Below, in pieces: positions 46,001 through 54,245 of a stretch of 64,000 nucleotides of DNA. This DNA comes from Acididesulfobacillus acetoxydans. GTDB lineage: Bacteria; Bacillota; Desulfitobacteriia; Desulfitobacteriales; Desulfitobacteriaceae. The notes beneath the pieces are model-generated. The model was given only the letters and a program-made list of their open reading frames with translations. It made no database searches and was not told the DNA's origin. The first letter of the stretch is position 1; each line of letters opens with the position of its first letter. The DNA is taken from contig NZ_LR746496.1 in NCBI RefSeq assembly GCF_902729405.1, forward strand, positions 2,170,001-2,234,000, read 5' to 3'. The position numbers and the translations under genes were made by a program.

Positions 46001-47416
46001 CTGGAAAAGGATGGGCAAAAAGCCCAACTTTTGGCCCAAGCGTGGGCAGGGGTATTCAAAGAGGAAGAAATATTGCAGCAGGCCTTTCAGCCGAGACAAG
46101 AGGGAGTCCGTGGGAAAGTCTCGGATGGACTCCGTGAGAAGGAGCCGGATGAAATCCGCGGGCGTGTTCCTCTTGATGAAACCGAAGTTGGGGACGAAGT
46201 CGGAGTACCGGTTGGAGTTCGGGACCAAGTCTCGGGCGAGGTTCCCGGCGTGGTTCCGGATGAGATTCCGGATGAAATATCCCTGTTGCTCAAACGGGCG
46301 AGCAGGGTACTCAGCCGGGTCCGCGCGGAAAAAGCCGGCTCAAACCTTGACCGGGAAACTTTACATGGGCGCTTGCAGCAGGCAGTCTTTCAGGAAATGG
46401 GCGGTCTGATGGAATACCGGCTGGCACAACAGAGCGTGGGGGAGTTGCCGGATTCCTTGGTTCCCAGGTTCGCAGAGAGCGACCAGGACAGCCTTTGGCT
46501 CAGCCGCTGGGAGGACCTCAGAAACAAGGCCCACCGCACACAGTTGGTACTGGAATATGACGGCAAAAAGGTCAGCCCGTACTACGTGCTGGCACGTATG
46601 GCCCAGGAAATCTCTCTACAGGAGCAGATTCTCAGTGAAAGGGACCGCGAACTCTATGAAGAGATCATTATGAACAGCGTGGGGCGCATCATCCGGGCCC
46701 GCATCGAGCGGGCGGAGCACTGGGTGGAGGTTATGAACAGCCTGATGGGAGAGCGGGACACTTCCAGCGGGCTGAAACTGGGAATCCGTTGGAAAGCTCG
46801 CACGGCTGAGCATGAGGACGAACTGGATACGAAGGACCTGGTGGATCTATTGAAGGCGGACCCACGCCTGTTGAAAGAAGACGACATGAACCGGATTACG
46901 ACCCATTTCCGGCAGAAGATCGAGCGGGCGAAAGAAGCCCTGGAGCAAAAGGGATTTGGTGAAAGCCTGCATCAAGTCATCAAAGAAATGCTTGATTACC
47001 GCAAGTGGTTTGCGTTTTCCCTTTTGTACCGCAAAGATGCCGGCATTTGGAAAGAATTGACGGATCGAGCTTTTTATACTTTCAGCGGCGGGGAGAAAGC
47101 GATGGCTATGTATATTCCTCTTTTCTCCGCAGCCTACTCCCGCTATTCGGACGCCCGGCCCGACGCTCCCCGCCTAATCTCCTTGGATGAAGCTTTTGCG
47201 GGGGTGGATGAAAATAACGTGCGGGATATGTTTGACCTGGTGGAGAAGCTTGGCTTCGACTATATCATGAATTCGCAGGCTCTTTGGGGAGATTACGATA
47301 CCGTTTCCCGGCTCTCGGTCGTGGAATTGGTGCGCCCCAAAAATGCCTCTTTTGTCACCCTGATTCGTTACCTATGGGACGGCAAAGTCCGTCACCTGGT
47401 GACCGGGGAAGCATAA
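43055..47416 (+). CDS. jetC: Wadjet SMC-like ATPase JetC (TIGR02680)
   Basis: 1453 residues from TTG 43055 (GGAGGTGAG upstream, within jetB). SMC-type motor that extrudes DNA and presents circular plasmids to JetD. Walker A is GSNGSGKS (residues 34-41); the ABC signature FSGGEKAMAM is near residue 1341; Walker B RLISLDEAFAGVD near 1373. Two long coiled coils flank a central domain (about residues 590-760). An acidic, Val/Pro/Gly-rich insert at residues ~1010-1075 (DEVGVPVGVRDQVSGEVPG) is built from a short DNA repeat and interrupts the second coiled coil. Confidence 0.93.
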   Translation: MTERWHANRAGLFNFWYYDEDVFEFSGGKLLLRGSNGSGKSVTMQSLIPVLLDGRKSPDRLDPFGSRARRMEDYLLGEHEVLDLDERTGYLYLEFKRGKNQYLTIGMGLKAKRQTRLDFWGFVLWDNRRIGRDLLLYKTEANAAGGQEKIPIGRKELENRLGEGGKVVRTQEEYMSLVNRYLFGFKSLEEFNDLMKLLIQVRSPKLSKDFRPTVIYEILNESLPALADEELRPLSETIENMDQTKSQLDQLVREESAVGRLGKVYTAYNQKVRWEKAQGLVQAGRWQGESVRKLAEEQNAHAQGEADLSRIAREERELKEEKEVLEREEEALKKHDVFKAEEEKTELEAKLREVQAETDKKTHQLEAKQKKEHELQESIQGTEGKLDKAEAALGKNLDEMDDLGEATAFLNHEVAASEFRAAQGSFSFALWHKEAKDYADKIEAALEAFRSEGRAKEKHAEADRELGEARLVWDNTRHAEQKCAEGLTEERKNWLNAFFAWQEGNQELKLQDVIMQTVAGRIWHCPEESGWESLKEPVAEAKEAIRQSLGTELVRQKHALEQKGEEIAGVSAELEGWRRKKEPEPPRHPATEEARRLLAKEKVPFVPFYAGVEFREQVTPETRERLEAALTEAGILDALIVPSAALSVAGALSQGGAEGQGAFPENDRILRPVPQVLAHTLADYLYPTPVEGQGVGAEAIDEVLRSVFVGDTPETPGETGVSLRGGYRIGLVEGQAPAREGSIYIGKEARSRYRRQEIERLERELARLGEEKAGLLAEKEYLEQRLRQVEEEYRGFPAERGLRQAYDRLDVARRDVRQSEKEVAKKDLRLKEALTAWETAKAVLREQTRLITLPLRQEAYESAHLDFKAYRELLRQIELGYQQVLSDRSALQLYRENLDDVSFEVDELKGEIYSLDGKASLMNKELAAVARRLQDLGAEEIRARVAEVIKRLHELPSILEANRESYHALKSEQSLRLARIERLEKDGQKAQLLAQAWAGVFKEEEILQQAFQPRQEGVRGKVSDGLREKEPDEIRGRVPLDETEVGDEVGVPVGVRDQVSGEVPGVVPDEIPDEISLLLKRASRVLSRVRAEKAGSNLDRETLHGRLQQAVFQEMGGLMEYRLAQQSVGELPDSLVPRFAESDQDSLWLSRWEDLRNKAHRTQLVLEYDGKKVSPYYVLARMAQEISLQEQILSERDRELYEEIIMNSVGRIIRARIERAEHWVEVMNSLMGERDTSSGLKLGIRWKARTAEHEDELDTKDLVDLLKADPRLLKEDDMNRITTHFRQKIERAKEALEQKGFGESLHQVIKEMLDYRKWFAFSLLYRKDAGIWKELTDRAFYTFSGGEKAMAMYIPLFSAAYSRYSDARPDAPRLISLDEAFAGVDENNVRDMFDLVEKLGFDYIMNSQALWGDYDTVSRLSVVELVRPKNASFVTLIRYLWDGKVRHLVTGEA

Positions 47417-47435
47417 TTCTTTAGGGGTGTATGCC

Positions 47436-48986
47436 ATGGCTGCGGCTTATAATGACAGGGAGAAGGCGGCGCCTCAGAGGCCGGGGAATAGTCAGGCGAT
47501 TGAGTATTTTCGCCAGAGCGGATTCAGACGTCTGCTGGATGGCATTCTAAAGAAATATCAAGGGCTGGGACGCCTGGCCGGAAGCGTGAGACTGACCGCG
47601 CTCAGCGCGGAAGAGCAGGAGGCTTTGTCGAGTTTCTTTCGTCGGGATTTTCGGCGCCGGGCCCAGGCTGTCATCCGTTTGTCCGACTTCACCCGGGCCT
47701 TGGAGGAGACAAAGTTTGCCGGAGTTGACTTTATTTCCGTTATGGAGGGGATTTATGGCCCGATTCTCACTCATGCCGAAGCTATGGCCGCCAGGGAAAG
47801 GGACAGACGGGATTTTTTTGCCGAGTTGGCGCAGGAGTTCAAAAGCAAGAGCTGTCTGGCTTGGCTGCAAGCGCTCGAGTCTGGGCAGGAAGGGACGCGC
47901 AGCGTCCAACTGGCTTACGAAAAAGATGCCGCCGCCTTATTGCCGGGTTTGCGCGTGGTTCTGCAGGCCTTGAGCGAGTTGGATGAGTGCGGCAGGGGTT
48001 CTGGGCATCCAGACGCTGGGTGCCCCTCGGGTTTTGGCTATCCGGGCGATGAGTATTGCCAAGGTCACGGGCATCCAGGCGATGAGTGTCTCCGGGGTTA
48101 CGAGCGTCTTCCTGTCTTTGCCCGCCGGGTTGCCAAGAATCCTCATGCTTTTGATCCAGGCTCTGAGACGGGGAAATTCTTCATTAACGCGTTAACCTTC
48201 TTGAGAACCAGGGAAAGCGCCGCATATGCGGGTCGGTCGACCGACCGGATTTCCAACACTCTCAGCGGTGGGGAAATCTTGACAGAACTCTATTATCAGT
48301 TTGGTCTTTTGCGCGACGATCTCTGGAATTTTGCCAGCTGTGCCGGCCTGCAGGCAAGAGACAGCAGCGGACGTGATTTCGGCGTCTGGTCCGCTGCCGT
48401 TCGCGAAAGGTCCGTTCTCAATGTACCATTGAGAGAAATGGTGAAAGTGACGGAGGTTTATCCGGCCGCGCCGAGCTTGGATGCAGAGGAAGATGTCCAT
48501 TCTGCGCGTTCGGCTCGGGGTGTGCTTTCAGTTGACGAAAGGACGGGGAGCGTTTTTGTCGTCGAAAATCCCGCGGTGTTCTCCAGCTTGCTGGATGAGG
48601 CAGATAAGACAGGCGTGCCCTACCCGCCACTTGTCTGTACGCACGGGCAATTTAAACTCGCGGCACTCCTCCTTTTAGACAAGCTGGTGACACGGGGAGT
48701 GCGCATTTATTACTCGGGAGACTTCGATCCCGAGGGTTTATCAATGGCCGAGGCTCTCCTCCACCGTTACGGCGACCATGTCTGCCCCTGGCGCTTTGAC
48801 CTGGAGGACTATTTGTCTTCAGAGCCCGGTGATCCCCTTTCCGAACTGCGTTTACGCAAGCTCGGCGGGGTTCAAGCCCCCGACCTGCTGCCGGTAAAAA
48901 GAGAAATGCTGCGTTTGAAAAGGGCAGGGTATCAGGAAGGGATCATTGGTTTATTATGGCAAGATATCAAAATTTCGCGCCTTTAA
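47436..48986 (+). CDS. jetD: Wadjet nuclease JetD (TIGR02679/DUF2399)
   Basis: 516 residues; ATG 47436 with AGGGGTG 7 bases upstream, 19 bp after jetC. Topoisomerase-type (TOPRIM) nuclease that cleaves the plasmid: the Glu in VFVVENPAVFSSLL (near residue 376) and DxD in YYSGDFDPEGLS (near residue 428) are present. N-terminal half is DUF3323-like. A Gly/Pro-rich insert at residues ~184-225 with repeated GHPGDEC-like units, derived from a DNA repeat, interrupts the DUF region; I infer it is a surface loop. Confidence 0.93.
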   Translation: MAAAYNDREKAAPQRPGNSQAIEYFRQSGFRRLLDGILKKYQGLGRLAGSVRLTALSAEEQEALSSFFRRDFRRRAQAVIRLSDFTRALEETKFAGVDFISVMEGIYGPILTHAEAMAARERDRRDFFAELAQEFKSKSCLAWLQALESGQEGTRSVQLAYEKDAAALLPGLRVVLQALSELDECGRGSGHPDAGCPSGFGYPGDEYCQGHGHPGDECLRGYERLPVFARRVAKNPHAFDPGSETGKFFINALTFLRTRESAAYAGRSTDRISNTLSGGEILTELYYQFGLLRDDLWNFASCAGLQARDSSGRDFGVWSAAVRERSVLNVPLREMVKVTEVYPAAPSLDAEEDVHSARSARGVLSVDERTGSVFVVENPAVFSSLLDEADKTGVPYPPLVCTHGQFKLAALLLLDKLVTRGVRIYYSGDFDPEGLSMAEALLHRYGDHVCPWRFDLEDYLSSEPGDPLSELRLRKLGGVQAPDLLPVKREMLRLKRAGYQEGIIGLLWQDIKISRL

Positions 48987-49022
48987 ATGATTTTTGTTTT
49001 TTTGGCACTAAGGAGGGCTTAA

Positions 49023-49064
49023 ATGAGTAAATTATTATTAAAAAACATCGAGTATATTATTACT
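49023..49064 (+). pseudogene. 8-oxoguanine deaminase-like gene, first 14 codons
   Basis: ATG 49023 after AAGGAGG (49011-49017); encodes MSKLLLKNIEYIIT and would continue in frame with [10 protein letters not shown] at 51787 if the IS66 element and one 8-bp repeat are removed, giving 454 codons. Confidence 0.88.
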
Positions 49065-49178
49065 GTAAGTATTCACTGAACCATTCATGTAAATTGCCCT
49101 TTTAACTTTTCTCTTAAATTTTGGCCAATTGGTATTTTTTGACTGGCGACGTGGCCTGTTCTTTGCTAGAATAAGGTC

Positions 49179-50849
49179 ATGGATACAGATGAGAAGAAGC
49201 TGTCAAAAACTGAATCGAAGAGGAAACCCAGATCGGAGAAGTCCCTGTGCACGTTTCCAAAGTGTGGGCCGGTCAAAGCACTGAAAGAGCATGTTAAGAA
49301 GCTCGCAGAAGAGAACGCTCGGCTTCAGCAGCAGCTGGCGGACCGGGATGCCCGGATTGAAAAACTGGAAGCACAACTGCGCAACCTGCGCGGTGATTTG
49401 TTTGGGGCTTCTTCGGAAAAGTCTCAGCCAGAAAACCTCCATTTAGCGACGAAGGATGGCGTGACGGTTGAACCTCCAAGTGACAGTGCGGATTCCTCCT
49501 GCGCTTTTCCGAAGAAAGAGAAGAAGAAACGGGGCGCTCAGAAAGGTCATCGGGGTCACGGCCGCCAAATTCCCAAGGACCTTCCACTGACAGAAGTGAT
49601 TCACGAGATTCCGCCGGAGCAGAAGGTTTGTCCTCACTGCGGCAAGCCCTATCGTGATCTGAATCTCACGGAAGACTCAATTGAGATCGACTATGAAGTC
49701 GGGGTCATCCTCAAGAAGCACGTTCGGCGTAAGGCAGCCAAGACCTGTGAGTGCCTAGGACCGGCCATCATTACGGCCCCCAAGCCGCCGCAGCTTATTC
49801 CCAAGGGCCTATTTAGTCTCGACTTTTTGGTGTTTACGATTGTGCAGAAATACTTCTTTCAGATCCCACTGAACCGTCAGATCCGGCAGTGGGAGCTTGA
49901 AGGCTTAGATATCCATGCCGGGACGCTGACCGGCTGTTTTCAGACGATCGGTGCTTTTCTCGTCCCCCTGTATGCCTTGCTGATCGAGACGAGCCGCAGT
50001 GAAACCCACTGGCACGTCGATGAGACACGCTGGATGGTCTTCGCTGAGAAGGAAGGGAAGCAGGGGTATCGCTGGTGGCTCTGGACGTTCGTATCAAAGC
50101 GGGCCACCGTGTTCGTCCTGGATCCCCACCGTTCGAAAGAGGTCCCTCAGAAGTTCTTTGGTCAGACAGCCCGGGGCATTATCAATGTCGACCGTTACGG
50201 TGCCTACTGCGTTTTAGACGGTCAGATGCTGCGTCAGCTGTGTTGGCTTCATGTCCGTCGGGACTTCATCCGGGCAAAAGAAGGCCTTTTATCCCTGAGA
50301 GACTGGGCGGATGACTGGATTGATGACATTCATACCCTAATGGCAGTCAATGATGAACGGGTCGCGTGCCAGAATCATCCGGTTCAATTCGCCGAGAAGC
50401 AAGCGGAACTGGAAGGTCAGATGGAGAAAATGGCGACTAAACGGGATGCTCAACAGACACTGACCACGAATAAACCGGTGCAAACCAAGATCCTTAAGAG
50501 CTTAAGCCGTAACTGGGCGCACTTAACGGTCTTTGTCGATCATGTCGATATTCCTATGCACAATAATGTCGCAGAATCAGCCCTGCGCGGTGCGGCGGTC
50601 GGGCGTAACAACTACTATGGGAACCATTCCGAACGGGGTGGCCAGTTTGCGGCGATGAGTCTGTCCATTCTTCAGAGCGCTGTTCAAAACGGTCTAAACC
50701 CCCAAGCATATCTCCTTTACTACTTAGAGGCCTGTGCCCGTTTGGGTAAAGCCCCCCAGAAACCCGAGGAGTTAGCCTCCTTCCTACCCTGGAACATCAC
50801 CGGCCCGGACCGTGAGGCGCTCCTTTTAAAGAAAGGAAAGAGCCCATGA
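49179..50849 (+). CDS. IS66-family transposase (TnpC-like)
   Basis: 556 residues: N-terminal coiled coil (ENARLQQQLADRDARIEKLEAQL), zinc-binding region CPHCGKPYRD, then the DDE core with HWHVDETRWMVF, IINVDRYGAYC and NNVAESALRGAAVGRNNYYG, and the C-terminal YLEACARLGKAPQKPEEL tail. No obvious Shine-Dalgarno before the ATG. Overlaps the next gene (ATGA). Confidence 0.93.
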   Translation: MDTDEKKLSKTESKRKPRSEKSLCTFPKCGPVKALKEHVKKLAEENARLQQQLADRDARIEKLEAQLRNLRGDLFGASSEKSQPENLHLATKDGVTVEPPSDSADSSCAFPKKEKKKRGAQKGHRGHGRQIPKDLPLTEVIHEIPPEQKVCPHCGKPYRDLNLTEDSIEIDYEVGVILKKHVRRKAAKTCECLGPAIITAPKPPQLIPKGLFSLDFLVFTIVQKYFFQIPLNRQIRQWELEGLDIHAGTLTGCFQTIGAFLVPLYALLIETSRSETHWHVDETRWMVFAEKEGKQGYRWWLWTFVSKRATVFVLDPHRSKEVPQKFFGQTARGIINVDRYGAYCVLDGQMLRQLCWLHVRRDFIRAKEGLLSLRDWADDWIDDIHTLMAVNDERVACQNHPVQFAEKQAELEGQMEKMATKRDAQQTLTTNKPVQTKILKSLSRNWAHLTVFVDHVDIPMHNNVAESALRGAAVGRNNYYGNHSERGGQFAAMSLSILQSAVQNGLNPQAYLLYYLEACARLGKAPQKPEELASFLPWNITGPDREALLLKKGKSP

Positions 50850-51721
50850 TATCCGTTGTGAAAGCCAGGGGACGCACCTTCAGCGCGGAGGATCTGGAAC
50901 TCATCCGCAGCCTTATCCGCCAAGGGAATCTGAACCGGCAGCGAATCTCTCAGGAGGTCTGCCGTGCTTTGAATTGGCGTAAGCCGGACGGAGGACTCAA
51001 AGACATGAGCTGCCGTGTGGCCTTGTTGCGTTTGCATCGAGACGGCATCATCGAACTCCCTCCTCCCCTAAGCAAAGATAACAACCGGCTGCGCCCAATT
51101 CAGTTTACCCCGGCGAGTGACCCCGGAGAACCGATCACGGTCCCCCTCCATCACTTGGGCTCTATCCGGTTCATCCGAGTCAGTGGGTCAAAACAATCGC
51201 GCTTTTGGAACGAACTGATTGAGCGTTATCACTATCTCGGCTACACGCGCTTGCCCGGAGCTCAAATTCGCTACCTCATTTATACCGACTCCGGCGTGCT
51301 TCTGGGAGCCATCGGCTTTTCATCACCGGCCTGGGCTTTGCGGCCTCGCGACGAACTCGTCGGCTGGACTAAGGAGCAACGCCTGAAGCACTTGAACCTA
51401 GTGGTAAACAATTCCCGCTTTTTACTTCTACCCTGGGTTCACGTCAAGAACTTGGCATCCAAAATCCTATCCCTCACTGCCAAGCGCCTGCCGCAAGAAT
51501 GGCAAGCGACCTATGGCCACACCCCCGTATTACTCGAAACGTTTGTTGACAAAGAGCGCTATAGGGGAACCTGTTACAAAGCGGCCAACTGGTCTTACGT
51601 GGGGGAAACGCAGGGACGGGGTAAATGGGATCGGCTCAACGAGTACAAACTGCCCGTTAAAAGTATTTACCTCTATCCACTCCATAAGAACTTTCGTCAA
51701 ATTCTCGCCGGGTCGGACTAA
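50846..51721 (+). CDS. DUF4338 (DruA-like) protein of the IS66 element
   Basis: 291 residues. N-terminal winged-helix-like region (RGRTFSAEDLELIRSLI), then the DUF4338 core: SRFWNELIERYHYLGYTRLPG, AIGFSSPAWALRPRDELVGW, LNLVVNNSRFLLLPWVHVKN. DUF4338 is also the DruA domain of Druantia defence systems, but in many genomes it travels with IS66-like transposases, as its placement inside these inverted repeats shows. Start overlaps the transposase stop by four bases. Role in transposition unknown. Confidence 0.88.
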   Translation: MISVVKARGRTFSAEDLELIRSLIRQGNLNRQRISQEVCRALNWRKPDGGLKDMSCRVALLRLHRDGIIELPPPLSKDNNRLRPIQFTPASDPGEPITVPLHHLGSIRFIRVSGSKQSRFWNELIERYHYLGYTRLPGAQIRYLIYTDSGVLLGAIGFSSPAWALRPRDELVGWTKEQRLKHLNLVVNNSRFLLLPWVHVKNLASKILSLTAKRLPQEWQATYGHTPVLLETFVDKERYRGTCYKAANWSYVGETQGRGKWDRLNEYKLPVKSIYLYPLHKNFRQILAGSD

Positions 51722-51747
51722 GTCCGGCCCGTTTCGTTGACTTTTAA

Positions 51748-53109
51748 ATGTTCATTGAATGGTTCACTGAACATTTACTTATTACTTATAACGACAGAGA
51801 AGAAATATTTGAGAAATCGGACATTCTTCTAGAAGAACCCAAGATTGAGAGGATTGGGAAAGAACTTGCCGTACCTGAAGAAACCGAAGTGATTGATTGT
51901 ACTGGATTAGTTGCGTTGCCTGGCTTTGTTAATACTCACCACCATTTATATCAAACGATGTTTAGAGGAATCAAGGAGGTTCAGGAGAAACCTCTTTTCC
52001 CGTGGCTTATTGGACTATATGAATTTTGGAAGTATCTGACCCCAGAAGCGGTTTACTATAGTGCATTGGTAGGCTTTAGTGAGTTATTGAGGACAGGTTG
52101 TACATTAACATCCGATCACCATTATGTTTTCCCCAATGGTCAGCCGGGAACACTGATAGACGATCAAATTAGAGCAGCTAAGGATATTGGTATAAGATTT
52201 CATGCAACGAGGGGCTCTATGTCACTTGGCAAGGATCAGGGAGGACTTCCTCCTATGAGTGTAATCCAAACTGAGGCTCAGATATTAGAGGACAGTGACC
52301 GGCTTATCTCAAAATACCATGATGCAAGCGATTTCTCCATGCTCAGAATAGCGCTTGCACCGTGTTCCCCATTTTCAGTTACAAAAAGGCTTATGTCTGA
52401 AACTAAAGATCTTGCCAGAAAAAGAGGCGTCATGATGCACACTCATCTTGCAGAAACAACGGATGAGGAGGCTTTTTGTATAAGTAAGTTCGGAAGAAGA
52501 CCTTATGAATTGATGGATGAGTTAGAGTGGCTGGGATCTGATGTATGGTTTGCACATGGCATACATTTCAATGATGAAGAAGTGATTAACCTCAAAGGTT
52601 CAGGTATCGCTCATTGTCCTTCTTCCAATATGAAGTTGAACAGCGGGATATGCAGAACATCAGAAATTGTTAAAGCTGGAGGAAAGCTAAGTATTGCAGT
52701 CGATGGAAGTGCGAGTAATGATGGCTCTAATATGTGGGAAGAAGTGAGAAGAGCATATCTTTTGAATCACCTTAAATATGGAACAGAAGGTCTTAACGCA
52801 TATGAAATCTTAAAAGTTGCAACGCGAGGTGGTGCCGATGTACTTGGACGAAACGATACAGGAAGACTTGATACAGGAAAAGCAGCAGATATAATTCTGT
52901 TTGACCTAAATGGCATCGAGTACGCTGGATGCCATGATCCTCTAGTTTCTTTGGTATGTCTGGGAAACTCAAGTCTGACTAAAATGACTATTGTTAACGG
53001 AAAAATAGTTGTTAAAGATGGAGTTCTATTGACTCTGGATTCCAATGAAATAGGGAAAACTGCCAATAAAATAGCAAATGATATCGTTCAATACCATAGG
53101 AACAGCTAA
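51748..53109 (+). CDS. Amidohydrolase, 8-oxoguanine/guanine deaminase type, N-terminus replaced by insertion
   Basis: Metal-dependent deaminase, close in pattern to 8-oxoguanine deaminase and hydroxyatrazine ethylaminohydrolase. Metal and active-site motifs: [62 protein letters not shown]. The native start is at 49023; the present frame begins in the IS66 right end with [13 protein letters not shown], almost the same length as the lost MSKLLLKNIEYIIT, so a near full-length protein (453 residues) can still be encoded. Its ribosome binding site is weak; translation would depend on the upstream DUF4338 gene 27 bp away. Confidence 0.85.
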   Translation: MFIEWFTEHLLITYNDREEIFEKSDILLEEPKIERIGKELAVPEETEVIDCTGLVALPGFVNTHHHLYQTMFRGIKEVQEKPLFPWLIGLYEFWKYLTPEAVYYSALVGFSELLRTGCTLTSDHHYVFPNGQPGTLIDDQIRAAKDIGIRFHATRGSMSLGKDQGGLPPMSVIQTEAQILEDSDRLISKYHDASDFSMLRIALAPCSPFSVTKRLMSETKDLARKRGVMMHTHLAETTDEEAFCISKFGRRPYELMDELEWLGSDVWFAHGIHFNDEEVINLKGSGIAHCPSSNMKLNSGICRTSEIVKAGGKLSIAVDGSASNDGSNMWEEVRRAYLLNHLKYGTEGLNAYEILKVATRGGADVLGRNDTGRLDTGKAADIILFDLNGIEYAGCHDPLVSLVCLGNSSLTKMTIVNGKIVVKDGVLLTLDSNEIGKTANKIANDIVQYHRNS

Positions 53110-53523
53110 AAAGGATTTTCCGGGCCAGCACCTGGGCGGCATTCGGCACCAAGGACTTGGAGGGGGCCGACTTTAGGGCTTGCGCCAACTTTGGGCCGAT
53201 TTACGGGAAAAAGTGAGGAGGGAGGGAATTTGGCCCCTGTCGATAGAGTTCTTGCCGCACTTATTACATTTTTCGGTAGGATGATGTAAGGGCTGACCTG
53301 GGGCAAGATACAGATCGGTTAGCAGGGTAGGGCAGGACAAGTCGGTGGCGTACGAAAGACTCCATGCTGCCGACTCGCCCCACGTCACGTTTTCCCGGGC
53401 CTGCACTAACGGTTATCAAAATACCTTGTAATATTAGCTGCGAGAGTGCCATCGTAGTGACAGTGATGAAATTTACTGGATGGCAATAACTAGCCAATGT
53501 TCTAAACGTCTAAGGGGGGACTC
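53110..53523. other. Intergenic, nothing recognised
   Basis: About 410 bases after the deaminase. A short frame (about 53124-53215, readable as [20 protein letters not shown]) may be a gene fragment but has no start. No promoter or terminator was clear. Confidence 0.3.
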
Positions 53524-54150
53524 TTGAACAGCGTAAACCTCTACTTGAAGGTTGCCTACGGAAAGATTAGAAATGCGCCGGCATATGCCGCCTTTATCGG
53601 TGAGATGGACGATAGGAACGTTCAAGAAAAGGCCGGGCGTTTGGGCGAGTTTTTGATCCTCGAAGCGACATCTCTCGGCTTGGGGACGTGTTGGGTAGGT
53701 GCATCTTTTAGGCCCGATGCCGTCCGGTCCCAGATTGAGCTCAAGAGCGATGAACAAGTCCTCGCAGTATCTCCGCTCGGATTTGTGAAGGAGCAGTATT
53801 CACTGGAAGAAAAACTGATGGCAGGCTTGGTCAAAAGCAGCAAGCGCAAAAGCCTGGAAGAACTGTGGCTGGAAAAGCCCATAGGGCCTGTCCCTCGGTG
53901 GATCAGTACTTCACTGGAAGCGGCTCGCCTTGCCCCCTCCGCGGTCAACAGACAGCCGTGGCGCTTTTCCGTGGAAGATAAATCGATTAAACTCTCGGTT
54001 GACAACGTGAAGGATTCCTACCATATCTCCAAAAGATTGGATTGCGGGATAGCCATGGCCCACGTGGAGATAGCGGCGGTTCATAGTGGCGAAGCAGGCA
54101 TATGGGAGTATCTCAGCAATCCTGGAGTGGCCCGATTTAAGAAGGTCTGA
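53524..54150 (+). CDS. Putative nitroreductase (TM1586-like), probably 5'-truncated
   Basis: 208 residues, matching the TM1586-type nitroreductase family: GEFLILEATSLGLGTCWVGASF and LEAARLAPSAVNRQPWRFS are flavin-site blocks of two half-domains. Family members have ~50 more N-terminal residues including the RKSVRxY start, so the beginning seems lost; the TTG start follows AAGGGGGG and may be fortuitous. Possibly still folded but without the first flavin-binding segment. Confidence 0.65.
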   Translation: MNSVNLYLKVAYGKIRNAPAYAAFIGEMDDRNVQEKAGRLGEFLILEATSLGLGTCWVGASFRPDAVRSQIELKSDEQVLAVSPLGFVKEQYSLEEKLMAGLVKSSKRKSLEELWLEKPIGPVPRWISTSLEAARLAPSAVNRQPWRFSVEDKSIKLSVDNVKDSYHISKRLDCGIAMAHVEIAAVHSGEAGIWEYLSNPGVARFKKV

Positions 54151-54245
54151 CCGTGACGCCGCTGGCGCTCAGAAGACAGTTGAGAATATTGAGGGAGCAG
54201 GTCAGAATCCTGAGAGCCGGCAAATGAGATTTTGGGGAGGATCTG

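Larger units (their letters stand above)
49065..51778 (+). mobile_element. IS66-type element with a DUF4338 gene (2714 bp)
   Basis: Ends GTAAGTATTCACTGAACC and (reverse complement) GTAAATGTTCAGTGAACC, starting with the GTAA typical of IS66. Perfect 8-bp direct repeat TTATTACT at 49057-49064 and 51779-51786. The standard IS66 tnpA and tnpB are absent; a DUF4338 gene takes their place, after the transposase. Confidence 0.93.

Noticed and set aside
50846-51721. Druantia defence system
   Set aside because: Only the DUF4338 (DruA-like) gene is present; it lies within the IS66 inverted repeats and is coupled to the transposase. The large DruE helicase is absent.
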